57,455 nucleotides of DNA from Flavobacteriales bacterium UBA952. Lineage in GTDB: Bacteria; Bacteroidota; Bacteroidia; Flavobacteriales_D; Crocinitomicaceae. The notes beneath the pieces are model-generated. The model was not told where the DNA came from and did not search any database. It was given only the letters and a program-made list of their open reading frames with translations. Shown piece after piece: positions 8,086 through 17,404 of this stretch. Every line of letters starts with the position of its first letter. Positions within the stretch are counted from its first letter, which is position 1. The stretch covers positions 1 to 57,455 of the forward strand of contig CAJJBU010000011.1 in the NCBI GenBank assembly GCA_905182495.1. Direction: 5' to 3'. The translations under genes and the position numbers were made by a program.

Positions 8086-10046
8086 TATTTTATTATTATT
8101 CTACCTAGCATTTCTGAAAGACGTTGTTTTATTTTCTCGAAACTCATTTGTTCTGCCAATAACTCGAGTACTCCATCACCCTCATTACCACCTTCCTTAA
8201 TCTTATTCTTTATTTTCAGAATCATCTCATCTACTTTGTGATATTTAAAATTATAAACAGAATTCATCACCGATTTATAGATGTCATCACTTTCCGACTG
8301 TATAATGATATTGTACTTTTCTCGCCAATTGTAGCTTAACTCAATATCACTACTCTGTAAATGAGATACGAAAGATACGATTTTTTGATTTTCTAGATTC
8401 TTAAAATAGGAAGTGGATAGGAGTACCTGATTTTGAAGATTACTTTCAAATTCTTTATATATCATTCTATAGAGGGGACTTTCAAATTCAAGATCATCAT
8501 TTGTAAGCTCATCATGTATCAATTCAATTACACTCGTTGTCTCCTTTTCTTCATCATCATCAGCAGAAATTATAATTTCTCTCGTTCCAAAAAGCAACAT
8601 CAATCGGATTAAATCTAGCTCGTACTCAAAAGTAGAGGTTTCATCCTTCTTTTCAGCGGAGGGCTGAATGACTGCAGGCTGATGAGTCGTTCTTTGCTCT
8701 TGGTATGACTTTGCGCCTTGTTGATCCTTAGTGAGTTTTGCCCTTAAAAGCTTGATGAGCTCATTTGAAATCGTTTGTTCATTTATTTCAAACTTCTTTG
8801 CAATTTCCTGTACGTAAACACTACGGGTAATTTGGTCTGGAATTAAAGCAACGGATTGAACCACCTCTCGAATCAATTTTGATCGTTGAATAGGGTCATT
8901 ATCCGTACCATCAATGAGAACAGAAGCCTTAAAAGATATAAAGTCCTGTTTATTTTCAGAGATCATCTCCTGAATTTCTGCTAACGAGTGATTTTTTGCG
9001 AAAGAATCTGGATCCTCGCCATCTGGAAACAAAACAACCTGAACATTCAAACCTTCCTCAAGAATCAGATCAATCCCTCTAAAAGAAGCCTTAATTCCAG
9101 CAGCATCGCCATCATAAAGAATGGTCAAGTTTTGCGTATACCTTTTAACTAAGCGCACCTGCTCTCTTGTCAGAGAAGTCCCTGAAGAGGAAACCACATT
9201 GGTGACTCCTGATTGAAACATTGAAATCACATCCGTATACCCTTCACAAAGAAGACATTCATCATTTTTGATAATAGCGCCTTTTGAAAAATATAGACCA
9301 TATAGTATCTCGCTCTTATTATAGATCGGACTCTCTGGAGAGTTATAATACTTAGCAACTTTTTTATCGTTTTTAAGAGTTCTACCTCCAAAACCTAGAA
9401 CACGACCTGAAATACTATGGATAGGAAACAGAACCCTACCCCTATAAAAATCAAAAGTATAATCCTCCTTCTGTTTGGTCAGCCCTACTTTCGTTAGGTA
9501 CTCTATATTATAACCTTTTTCCAGCGCTGCCTTTGTAAAAGCATCGCTAACATCCAAGCAATAACCTAATTGAAATGTATCAATTGTTTCTTTGGTGAAT
9601 CCTCTCTCCGTAAAATAAGTTAGACCTATCGCTTTGCCTTCCTTGTTTTCTTTAATATTATTTTGAAAATATTGATTTGCAAAATCATTGATGACAAAGA
9701 GGCTTTCTTTTTCAGAAATTTGGGCGAGCTCTTCTTTGGTTTGTTCTCGCGGCTCAGGAATATTTATGCCATACTTATCGGCCAACCATTTGAGCGCTTC
9801 AGGATATGTAAAATGCTCCTTTTCCATCAGGAAGGAAACTACTGTCCCTCCGAGCCCTGTTGAAAAACATTTGAAAATCTGTTTTGCAGGAGATACAACA
9901 AAAGAAGGGGTCTTTTCATCCGTAAAAGGACTCAAACCCTTTAAGTTTGAACCGGCCCTTTTCAACTGAACAAAATCTCCTATAACCTCCTCGATAATTG
10001 CGGTCTGCATGATTTCATCTACGATATGTTTAGGGATTTTACTCAT
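8085..10046 (-). CDS. dnaG: DNA primase DnaG with degenerate zinc-binding domain
   Basis: RNA primer synthase for replication, 653 residues. The N-terminal CHC2-type domain (about 1-100) is recognisable by KGLSPFTDEKTPSF and VSPAKQIFKC, but three of the four expected zinc ligands are replaced (S39, T42, T63); only C60 remains. The catalytic core follows, with LGFGGRTL and YNSPESPIYNKSE motifs, then the TOPRIM signature (CEGYTDVISMF, LYDGDAAGIKAS, and FPDGEDPDSF). The C-terminal third (about 440-653) is the helicase-interaction region and is poorly conserved. Loss of the zinc ligands is, from memory, common in Flavobacteriia. The 3' end overlaps mscS by one base and the 5' end overlaps the upstream lipoprotein gene by 8 bases. 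Confidence 0.96.
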   Translation of the reverse strand: MSKIPKHIVDEIMQTAIIEEVIGDFVQLKRAGSNLKGLSPFTDEKTPSFVVSPAKQIFKCFSTGLGGTVVSFLMEKEHFTYPEALKWLADKYGINIPEPREQTKEELAQISEKESLFVINDFANQYFQNNIKENKEGKAIGLTYFTERGFTKETIDTFQLGYCLDVSDAFTKAALEKGYNIEYLTKVGLTKQKEDYTFDFYRGRVLFPIHSISGRVLGFGGRTLKNDKKVAKYYNSPESPIYNKSEILYGLYFSKGAIIKNDECLLCEGYTDVISMFQSGVTNVVSSSGTSLTREQVRLVKRYTQNLTILYDGDAAGIKASFRGIDLILEEGLNVQVVLFPDGEDPDSFAKNHSLAEIQEMISENKQDFISFKASVLIDGTDNDPIQRSKLIREVVQSVALIPDQITRSVYVQEIAKKFEINEQTISNELIKLLRAKLTKDQQGAKSYQEQRTTHQPAVIQPSAEKKDETSTFEYELDLIRLMLLFGTREIIISADDDEEKETTSVIELIHDELTNDDLEFESPLYRMIYKEFESNLQNQVLLSTSYFKNLENQKIVSFVSHLQSSDIELSYNWREKYNIIIQSESDDIYKSVMNSVYNFKYHKVDEMILKIKNKIKEGGNEGDGVLELLAEQMSFEKIKQRLSEMLGRIIIK

Positions 10047-10458
10047 GCTTTGATGAATAATTAGTCTCTGTAACTATTTTGCCAATTTGGTCATAGGTGG
10101 TCCATAAACCCGTTTTTAAATCGTTTTTATATTCGCCTCTATAATAGACTACACCATTGTCATATTTAACAATCGAAAAACCTTCTCGTGAGCCATGGGT
10201 GTAAGTGATCATTGATTTCTCCATACCTGATTCCAAATAATGAACCCATTTACCATGACGTCTCCCTTGTTTATCCAAATAGCCCTTAAACTTCAATTGT
10301 AATCTACCAGGATACCATTCCTTATAATCACCATTTAATGAATCTACAAGGACTTCTGTTTTACTAGGCTTCAGAGTCACGGCATTATTTGTCAACTCGT
10401 TTTCCGTGCAACTCATGACGCAAGCAAGTAAAACCATTAAGAAAACAAATGTCCGCAT
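10039..10458 (-). CDS. MORN/YwqK-like repeat lipoprotein
   Basis: A 139-residue protein with a hydrophobic N-terminal stretch ending in a lipobox-like C (LLACVMSC, C17), so it is probably lipid-anchored. The body contains repeated GxxxGxWxxY units (RRHGKWVHYLESG, SREGFSIVKYDNGVVYYRGEY, LKTGLWTTYDQIGK), as in the MORN/YwqK beta-hairpin repeat family often annotated 'toxin-antitoxin system YwqK family antitoxin'. There is no evidence here for a toxin partner. It overlaps dnaG by 8 bases and lies one base after the polyprenyl synthase gene, so it is inside that operon. Function unknown. Confidence 0.8.
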   Translation of the reverse strand: MRTFVFLMVLLACVMSCTENELTNNAVTLKPSKTEVLVDSLNGDYKEWYPGRLQLKFKGYLDKQGRRHGKWVHYLESGMEKSMITYTHGSREGFSIVKYDNGVVYYRGEYKNDLKTGLWTTYDQIGKIVTETNYSSKHE

Positions 10459-10459
10459 A

Positions 10460-11431
10460 TTATTTCTCCCTATTCATCGTGTATTTCACCAATCCTTGTA
10501 ACGAATATTTTGCCTCACTATCAGGTAATTCACTTAAGATAAGTAAAGCTTCTTGTGCATACTCGTTCATTTTTTTGTAAGCATAAACAATCCCACCATA
10601 TTCAATGACCAAATCAGTAGCTCGTTTAACTTTAGCGCTATTCTCATTATGGTTTTTCACAATATTTTTTAGCTCAGTTTGAATCTTTGGAGGACAATTA
10701 TCCATCGTGTATATTAATGGAAGTGTCATTTTTTGTTCTCTAATATCAATACCTGTTGGTTTCCCTATTTTATCCGGTGTTCCGTAGTCGAAAACATCAT
10801 CTTTTATTTGAAATGCAAGCCCTACCTTTTCTCCAAAAACACGCATCTTTTCCCTATGTTCAGTCGCCCCAGCACTTATCGCTCCTGCCTCGCAACATGT
10901 TGAAATCAGAGATGCCGTCTTCTTTTTGATTACTTCAAAATAAACATCCTCAGTAATGTCTAATGAACGTGCTTTCTCCATTTGTAATAATTCACCCTCA
11001 CTCATCTCTTTAACCGAGCGAGCAACAACCTCAAGTAGGTCAATGTTTCCTTTTTCAATAGAGAGTAAAAGGATTTTGGACAACATATAATCACCAACAA
11101 GAACCGCAATCTTATTTTTCCACAGAGCATTTACGGAGAAAAATCCTCTACGTTCATTTGCGTCATCAACCACATCGTCATGGACTAAAGTCGCTGTATG
11201 TAAGAGTTCTACAAGAGAAGCGGCATGAAACGTTGTGTCATTTGATTCACCAAACAATCTACAAGTAAGAAAAACAAAAAGCGGTCGCATTTGCTTCCCC
11301 TTCCTTTTTACAATGTATTTGGTGACTTTATCAAGCAAGGGTACATTTGATTCAAGCGCAGATTTGAAATAAGTTTCAAACGTACTCATTTCAGCTTTTA
11401 CGGGTTGTACAATCTCTTCTATACGCTGCAT
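10460..11431 (-). CDS. Polyprenyl diphosphate synthase (trans-isoprenyl synthase)
   Basis: A 323-residue member of the class I trans-prenyltransferases, which extend allylic diphosphates with isopentenyl diphosphate, probably to the side chain of menaquinone or another quinone. The first aspartate-rich motif is DDVVD at 85-89 (LVHDDVVDDANERRG) and the second is DDVFD at 211-215 (FQIKDDVFDYG). RKGKQMRP near residue 43 is the substrate-binding region. Chain length cannot be read reliably from the sequence. It lies 46 bases downstream of carB and one base upstream of the YwqK-like gene. Confidence 0.93.
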   Translation of the reverse strand: MQRIEEIVQPVKAEMSTFETYFKSALESNVPLLDKVTKYIVKRKGKQMRPLFVFLTCRLFGESNDTTFHAASLVELLHTATLVHDDVVDDANERRGFFSVNALWKNKIAVLVGDYMLSKILLLSIEKGNIDLLEVVARSVKEMSEGELLQMEKARSLDITEDVYFEVIKKKTASLISTCCEAGAISAGATEHREKMRVFGEKVGLAFQIKDDVFDYGTPDKIGKPTGIDIREQKMTLPLIYTMDNCPPKIQTELKNIVKNHNENSAKVKRATDLVIEYGGIVYAYKKMNEYAQEALLILSELPDSEAKYSLQGLVKYTMNREK

Positions 11432-11477
11432 AATACAAATATAAAAAAAGCGAAATTGGGAACCCGTAAAATTGCCA

Positions 11478-14294
11478 TTAACGTGACAAATGCATATTTC
11501 TTTCAGAATAAACCTTGGTAAAAAACGGATCCTTTAGGTTGTCAATAAACCTGATTGCTTCACCTGTGGACTTCATTTCAGGACCAAGTTCTTTTTTTAC
11601 ATCTGGGAATTTTTCGTAGGAAAAAACAGGGATTTTAATCGCATAACCTTTCTTTCTTGGAGAAAAATTGAAATCTTTCACTTTCTTCTCTCCTAGCATC
11701 ACCTTGGTTGCATAATTGACATATGGTTCATCATATGCCTTTGAAATAAATGGAACTGTACGAGAAGCCCGTGGATTCGCCTCGATTACATAAACCGTAT
11801 CATCTTTTATAGCAAACTGAACATTAATTAAACCTACTGTTCTAAGTTCAACCGCTATTTTCTTAGTAATATCCTCTATCTGAGTCAGAACGAAATCGCC
11901 AAGATTAAAGGGTGGTAAAACAGCATATGAATCTCCAGAATGAATTCCTGCAGGCTCAATATGTTGCATGATACCTATGATATAAACATCTTCACCATCA
12001 CAGATTGCATCCGCTTCCGCTTCAATCGCCCCTCCTATAAAGTGATCTAAAAGAATCTGATTATCACCCATTTCATTTATAATATCTACGACGTGATGCT
12101 CAAGCTCCTCTTTATTGATGACAATTTTCATTTTCTGACCACCTAGAACATAAGAGGGCCGTACCAAAAGAGGGAATCCGAGATCCTCCGAAAGTTCGAC
12201 TGCCTGTTCAGCACTTTCAACGACGCCATATTTAGGAAATGGAATGTGGTTTGCTTCAAGAAGTTTAGAGAACCGACCTCTGTCTTCCGCAAGATCCAAA
12301 GCATCGAAACTCGTTCCAAGAACTTTTATTCCATAACGACTTAATTTTTCAGCCAGCTTCAATGCAGTTTGGCCACCAAGTTGTACGATGACGCCTTCTG
12401 GTTTTTCGTGTTGAATAATATCATAAATATGCTCCCAGAAAACGGGTTCAAAATATAACTTATCTGCAGTGTCAAAATCTGTAGAAACAGTTTCTGGATT
12501 GCAATTAATCATTATGGTTTCATAACCACATTCTTTTGCTGCAAGAACACCATGGACACATGAATAATCAAATTCTATTCCTTGGCCTATTCGATTCGGA
12601 CCAGAACCTAATACAATTACTTTCTTTTTATTAGAGACTATGCTCTCATTTTCGTATTCAAACGTAGAATAATAATAAGGTGTTTGAGCCGAAAACTCAG
12701 CAGCGCAAGTGTCTACAAGTTTATAAACTCGCTTGAGCCCAATCGCATTTCTTTTAGTATAAACTTCTGACTCCAAACAGCTTACCAAGTGAGCGATTTG
12801 ACGGTCTGCATACCCCTTCTGCTTTGCTTCAAAAAACAAATCATCTGGCAAATTCTCAATGTGAAATTTCTCGATCTTGTCTTCTAACTTGATCAGGTCT
12901 TCTATTTGCTTCAAGAACCAAATGTCTATTTTAGTTTTTTCAACAATCGTTTTGAATGGGATACCTAATTTGATCGCATCATAGATATGGAACAATCTAT
13001 TCCAACTTGCATTTTCTAGAGAGTGAAGAATTTCGTTTTGATTCGTGAGCTCACGGCCATCAGCTCCTAGACCATTTCGATTAATTTCAAGTGATTGACA
13101 AGCCTTTTGTAGTGCTTCTTGAAATGATCTGCCAATTCCCATTACTTCACCAACAGACTTCATTTGAAGTCCTAGTCTGCGGTCTGTACCTGGGAATTTA
13201 TTAAAATTCCAACGAGGGATTTTTACGATGACATAATCTAAGGTAGGTTCGAAAAGTGCGGATGTAGTTTTCGTTATTTGATTTTGAAGCTCATCTAAAT
13301 AATAGCCTATAGCTAGTTTTGAAGCAATCTTTGCAATTGGATAACCTGTAGCCTTGGATGCTAAGGCAGAAGATCGACTTACTCTTGGATTAATTTCTAT
13401 GGCAATAATATCTTCTTTTTCATCAGGGGAAACAGCAAACTGAACATTGCAACCACCAGCAAACTCACCGATAGATCGCATCATCTTTATTGCCATATCT
13501 CTCATTCTCTGAAAAGTAGTATCTGACAGTGTCATAGCCGGAGCAACTGTGATTGAATCTCCTGTATGAATCCCCATGGGATCAAAGTTCTCAATTGAAC
13601 AAATAATAACTACGTTATCATTGGAGTCACGAAGAAGCTCCAATTCAAATTCCTTCCATCCCAATAAAGCTTTGTCTATCATGACCTCATGAATAGGAGA
13701 CAATTGAAGGCCTCGCTCTAAAAGATTGTCAAATTCCTCAGGATCATGTAAAATAGAAGCTCCAGATCCTCCAAGCGTGTAGGATGGTCTTATACACAGG
13801 GGAAATCCAAACTCTTGAGCAATTTCTTTACCTTCTAAGAAAGATTTCGCTGTTTTTTGAGGAGCCATTGGAATGTCAATCTCATTCATTAATTCACGGA
13901 ATGCTTCTCTGTTTTCCGTAATCTCAATAGCGTCTATATTGACACCTATTATTTTAACATTGTACTCCTCCCATATCCCCAGCTCATCGCACTTAATACA
14001 GAGGTTCAATGCAGTTTGCCCTCCCATAGTTGGAAGAACGGCGTCGATTTTATGATTTTCGAGAATCTGTTTTACACTTTCTGGCTCTAATGGTTGGAGA
14101 TAGATATTATCCGCCACCACCTTATCCGTCATGATGGTTGCTGGATTAGAGTTAATCAACGTTACTTCAATACCTTCTTCGCGAAGAGAACGGGCGGCCT
14201 GAGAACCGGCATAATCAAATTCACAAGCTTGACCTATAACAATAGGGCCACTACCAATAATTAAAATAGACTTGATGGATAAATCTTTGGGCAT
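11478..14294 (-). CDS. carB: Carbamoyl-phosphate synthase large subunit, lacking the MGS domain
   Basis: Makes carbamoyl phosphate from bicarbonate, glutamine-derived ammonia and 2 ATP for pyrimidines and arginine. It has the duplicated CPSase/ATP-grasp structure: N half from IKSILIIGSGPIVIGQACEFDY, C half from KKVIVLGSGPNRIGQGIEFDY (about residue 558), each with an ATP-grasp domain ending in EINPRVSRSSALASKATG or EANPRASRTVPFISK. The protein is 938 residues, compared with about 1070 for E. coli CarB. It stops right after the second synthetase domain (ending YSERNMHLSR), so the C-terminal allosteric MGS-like domain is absent. I recall the short form as normal in Flavobacteriia rather than a truncation. 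carA is not in the window. Confidence 0.97.
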   Translation of the reverse strand: MPKDLSIKSILIIGSGPIVIGQACEFDYAGSQAARSLREEGIEVTLINSNPATIMTDKVVADNIYLQPLEPESVKQILENHKIDAVLPTMGGQTALNLCIKCDELGIWEEYNVKIIGVNIDAIEITENREAFRELMNEIDIPMAPQKTAKSFLEGKEIAQEFGFPLCIRPSYTLGGSGASILHDPEEFDNLLERGLQLSPIHEVMIDKALLGWKEFELELLRDSNDNVVIICSIENFDPMGIHTGDSITVAPAMTLSDTTFQRMRDMAIKMMRSIGEFAGGCNVQFAVSPDEKEDIIAIEINPRVSRSSALASKATGYPIAKIASKLAIGYYLDELQNQITKTTSALFEPTLDYVIVKIPRWNFNKFPGTDRRLGLQMKSVGEVMGIGRSFQEALQKACQSLEINRNGLGADGRELTNQNEILHSLENASWNRLFHIYDAIKLGIPFKTIVEKTKIDIWFLKQIEDLIKLEDKIEKFHIENLPDDLFFEAKQKGYADRQIAHLVSCLESEVYTKRNAIGLKRVYKLVDTCAAEFSAQTPYYYSTFEYENESIVSNKKKVIVLGSGPNRIGQGIEFDYSCVHGVLAAKECGYETIMINCNPETVSTDFDTADKLYFEPVFWEHIYDIIQHEKPEGVIVQLGGQTALKLAEKLSRYGIKVLGTSFDALDLAEDRGRFSKLLEANHIPFPKYGVVESAEQAVELSEDLGFPLLVRPSYVLGGQKMKIVINKEELEHHVVDIINEMGDNQILLDHFIGGAIEAEADAICDGEDVYIIGIMQHIEPAGIHSGDSYAVLPPFNLGDFVLTQIEDITKKIAVELRTVGLINVQFAIKDDTVYVIEANPRASRTVPFISKAYDEPYVNYATKVMLGEKKVKDFNFSPRKKGYAIKIPVFSYEKFPDVKKELGPEMKSTGEAIRFIDNLKDPFFTKVYSERNMHLSR

Positions 14295-14464
14295 AGAATG
14301 TTCAATTTAAATGAAATGACCTAACACAATAAATCGAGAGCAAATTTAATTGAATTACTAGGATTTAAAGTGATTTATTCAAATTGTTTATACACAAGTT
14401 TTAATGGTAATGTTAATTAATCTCTTTTGAGGCACCAAAATAAGGAACATATCGATTAAATTCG

Positions 14465-15283
14465 TTGAGAATGAATTCTTATAAAGTTAAAGAAGAGAAT
14501 GTAAGCCTTGAGTACTATACACAGGGTAAAGGGGAAGATATTATTATCTGCATTCATGGACATGGAAGAGATGTGAATGACTTTCTTTTCTTAGAAAAAA
14601 GAAATCGAAAATTAATTCTGTTGGTACTCCCCCACCATGGGAAGTCTTTTTTTCCTGAACATAGAGTGGAGAACAACCCGCTTACTATCGATGAGTTTGA
14701 TCGGCTTTTTCAGAAAATATTAGACCGAGAATCAATAAATCGTTTCAATTTCATTGGCTTCTCTCAAGGCGGGAGGTTCGTTCTAACATTATTGCCGCTT
14801 TACCAAAGTCGGATAAAAACAGTTCATCTCATTTCTCCAGATGGAATGGACAACGATAGCTTTTACAATAGGGCCTCGAGAAACAAATTTGCACGAAAAT
14901 TATTCAAATCATGGGAAAATAATCCGGAATCGTTTATCAAATTTGCGAGAATCGGTTTAAAACTTAAACTCATTCGGCCAAAAGTATTTGCTTTCATTCA
15001 ATTATTTGCAAGTAATAAAGAGGTCTTTAAAAGAGCATCCATTACTTGGAGAGGGTTTAGAAAAATAAGGCCAACTATTTCTTCAATTGCGCTTGCAATC
15101 GAAACCAATAATTTCTCCTTTAAAATTATTATGGGAAAATATGATCAAGTGATCAGAACCAAGCAGGCCATTGAATTCTTAAGCCAATTAGAAAAACCAA
15201 ATGCGCTGGAAGAAATAGCATGCGGACATGACTTTTTCAAAGCGGACAACATTCAACTGTTATCCGAAGTTATACAAATCTAA
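14465..15283 (+). CDS. Alpha/beta hydrolase
   Basis: A 272-residue cytosolic alpha/beta-hydrolase-fold protein. It has an oxyanion-type motif (CIHGHGRD, about 29-36), a nucleophile elbow G-F-S100-Q-G-G, a probable catalytic Asp in IMGKYDQVI (about 227) and a probable catalytic His in ACGHDFF (about 258). There is no signal peptide. The substrate is not predictable. A second in-frame ATG at 14471 is an alternative start. It stands alone on the plus strand between carB (divergent) and dnaK (convergent), and ends right at a strong bidirectional terminator. Confidence 0.8.
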   Translation: MRMNSYKVKEENVSLEYYTQGKGEDIIICIHGHGRDVNDFLFLEKRNRKLILLVLPHHGKSFFPEHRVENNPLTIDEFDRLFQKILDRESINRFNFIGFSQGGRFVLTLLPLYQSRIKTVHLISPDGMDNDSFYNRASRNKFARKLFKSWENNPESFIKFARIGLKLKLIRPKVFAFIQLFASNKEVFKRASITWRGFRKIRPTISSIALAIETNNFSFKIIMGKYDQVIRTKQAIEFLSQLEKPNALEEIACGHDFFKADNIQLLSEVIQI

Positions 15284-15306
15284 AAAGGCACCCGAAGGTG
15301 CCTTTT
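15283..15306. terminator. Bidirectional intrinsic terminator between the hydrolase and dnaK
   Basis: A perfect hairpin: GGCACC (15287-15292), loop CGAA, GGTGCC (15297-15302), flanked by AAAA on the left and TTTT on the right. It therefore works as an intrinsic terminator on both strands. It starts at the hydrolase stop codon and lies 34 bases beyond the dnaK stop, as expected for a shared terminator between convergent genes. Confidence 0.9.
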
Positions 15307-15339
15307 ACTATTCGCTTACGATTAAACTATAACGCGTTA

Positions 15340-17250
15340 TTACTTTTTATCACTGACCTCTTCGAAGTCGACGTCAGTTACTTCATCCTGCGCATTTTCG
15401 GCTCCTTCACCCTCACCTTGAGGCTGAGCTGCATCTGCACCTTCTTGATTTGTTGCATTATACATTTCTTGAGAAGCTGCTTGAAAAACGGTGTTTAACT
15501 TCTCCATTGCTGGCTCTAGGTTCTCCATATTCTTAGCTTCAAATTCTTTCTTCAATTCAGCTAATGCATCTTCGATAGGTTGCTTTTTATCAGCCGGTAA
15601 CTTATCGCCGTACTCTTTTATTTGACGCTCAGTTTGAAATATTGTAGAATCTGCTTTATTAACAAGCTCAACCTCTTCTTTCATTTTCTGATCGGCATCC
15701 GCATTTGCTTCTGCTTCAGCTTTCATTCTTTTGATTTCATCATCAGACAATCCAGAAGAAGCTTCAATTTTAATAGACTGCTCTTTTCCTGTTCCTTTAT
15801 CTTTAGCTGAAATATTCATGATCCCATTCGCGTCAATATCGAAAGTTACTTCAATTTGAGGAACACCTCTTTGTGCTGCTGGAATATCACTCAACTGGAA
15901 TCTACCTAGAGATTTGTTGTCATTCGCCATTGACCGCTCTCCTTGAAGGACATGTATGTCCACTGAAGGTTGGTTATCGGAAGCCGTTGAGAAAACCTCA
16001 GACTTCTTAGCTGGAATAGTTGTGTTTGATTCAATTAATTTTGTAAACACTCCGCCCATAGTTTCAATTCCAAGGGAAAGAGGAGTTACATCCAATAAAA
16101 GAACATCTTTTACTTCACCCGTTAATACACCACCTTGAATTGCTGCTCCAATTGCAACAACCTCATCTGGATTAACACCCTTTGATGGAGCTTTACCGAA
16201 GAAATTTTTAACAGCATCTTGAATCACAGGCATTCTTGTTGACCCACCAACGATAATTACTTCGTCAATATCTGCCGCGGTTAAACCTGCATTTTTAAGA
16301 GCTGATCTACATGGAGCTATCGTTCTTTCAACAATTTCTGAAATCAATTGCTCGAATTTTGAACGTTGTAGTGTGCGAACCAAATGCTTTGGAATACCGT
16401 CTACTGGCATGATATACGGCAAGTTTATTTCAGTTGACGTAGTAGAAGATAATTCAATTTTAGCTTTTTCTGCAGCTTCTTTTAAACGCTGAAGAGCCAT
16501 TGGGTCTTGACGTAAATCCAAACCTTCGTCCTTCTTAAATTCATCAACCAACCAGCTAATGATCGTCTCATCAACGTCATCGCCACCAAGATGTGTATCA
16601 CCGTCAGTTGAAAGCACTTCAAAAACGCCATCACCCAACTCAAGGATAGAAACATCATGAGTTCCGCCACCGAAGTCAAAAACAACGATCTTTTGATCAA
16701 TTCCTTTTTTATCTAAACCATAAGCTAAAGCAGCTGCCGTTGGCTCATTGATGATTCTTTTAATAGTCAAGCCTGCAATCTCACCTGCTTCTTTTGTAGC
16801 TTGACGCTGAGAGTCATTAAAGTAAGCAGGAACTGTAACTACAGCCTCTGAAACTTCATGACCTAAATAATCTTCAGCGGTCTTTTTCATTTTCTGCAAT
16901 ATAATTGCTGAAATTTCTTGCGGAGAATACTTCCGGTCATCTATAGCGACACGCGGCGTATTGTTTTCTCCCTTCACCACTTTATATGGCATTCTTGATA
17001 TCTCTAGTTTGCAATCGTCAAATTTGTTACCCATAAATCTCTTGATAGAGTAAATTGTTTTTCCAGGATTCGTAATTGCTTGTCTTTTTGCCGGATCACC
17101 CACTTTGCGTTCACCGCCCTCAACAAAAGCAACAACAGAAGGTGTCGTTCTTTTTCCTTCCGAATTCGCTATAACCACTGGTTCGTTTCCTTCCATGACC
17201 GAAACACAAGAGTTTGTTGTTCCTAAGTCAATTCCTATAATTTTTCCCAT
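15340..17250 (-). CDS. dnaK: Molecular chaperone DnaK (Hsp70)
   Basis: Cytosolic ATP-dependent chaperone of 636 residues. The nucleotide-binding domain starts with [16 protein letters not shown] and contains the [11 protein letters not shown] and [10 protein letters not shown] phosphate-loop motifs. The interdomain linker [15 protein letters not shown] (about 386-400) and the substrate-binding domain follow. The C-terminus is an acidic/Gln-Gly-rich tail ending in [14 protein letters not shown], close to the usual DnaK tail that contacts co-chaperones. Neither dnaJ nor grpE is adjacent. The intergenic region upstream has a 17-bp palindrome that could be a regulatory site. Confidence 0.99.
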   Translation of the reverse strand: MGKIIGIDLGTTNSCVSVMEGNEPVVIANSEGKRTTPSVVAFVEGGERKVGDPAKRQAITNPGKTIYSIKRFMGNKFDDCKLEISRMPYKVVKGENNTPRVAIDDRKYSPQEISAIILQKMKKTAEDYLGHEVSEAVVTVPAYFNDSQRQATKEAGEIAGLTIKRIINEPTAAALAYGLDKKGIDQKIVVFDFGGGTHDVSILELGDGVFEVLSTDGDTHLGGDDVDETIISWLVDEFKKDEGLDLRQDPMALQRLKEAAEKAKIELSSTTSTEINLPYIMPVDGIPKHLVRTLQRSKFEQLISEIVERTIAPCRSALKNAGLTAADIDEVIIVGGSTRMPVIQDAVKNFFGKAPSKGVNPDEVVAIGAAIQGGVLTGEVKDVLLLDVTPLSLGIETMGGVFTKLIESNTTIPAKKSEVFSTASDNQPSVDIHVLQGERSMANDNKSLGRFQLSDIPAAQRGVPQIEVTFDIDANGIMNISAKDKGTGKEQSIKIEASSGLSDDEIKRMKAEAEANADADQKMKEEVELVNKADSTIFQTERQIKEYGDKLPADKKQPIEDALAELKKEFEAKNMENLEPAMEKLNTVFQAASQEMYNATNQEGADAAQPQGEGEGAENAQDEVTDVDFEEVSDKK

Positions 17251-17351
17251 TGTAATATTTTTTTCAAACCAATCTCAATTAATATGCCACCGTAAAAAAG
17301 GGGGCTCTTTTATGACAAAACAACCCTTAAAAGACGCGAAATATGTCTAAA

Positions 17352-17368
17352 TGTCAGATTATCTGACA
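17352..17368. promoter_or_regulatory. 17-bp palindrome upstream of dnaK
   Basis: TGTCAGAT-T-ATCTGACA is a perfect inverted repeat (8-bp arms, 1-bp centre), about 102 bases upstream of the dnaK ATG and 36 bases beyond the stop of the preceding T9SS gene. The symmetry and position fit a dimeric repressor or activator site controlling dnaK. It could instead form a 6-bp stem hairpin ending the upstream gene, but no T-run follows on that strand. No hrcA/CIRCE-type element is visible. Confidence 0.5.
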
Positions 17369-17404
17369 GAACTTAGAAAGAAAATAACTTTGGAATTAAA
17401 AGAT

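Noticed and set aside
10039..10458. YwqK-type protein as part of a toxin-antitoxin system
   Set aside because: No toxin-like small gene is adjacent; neighbours are dnaG and a prenyl synthase, and the protein is a lipoprotein.
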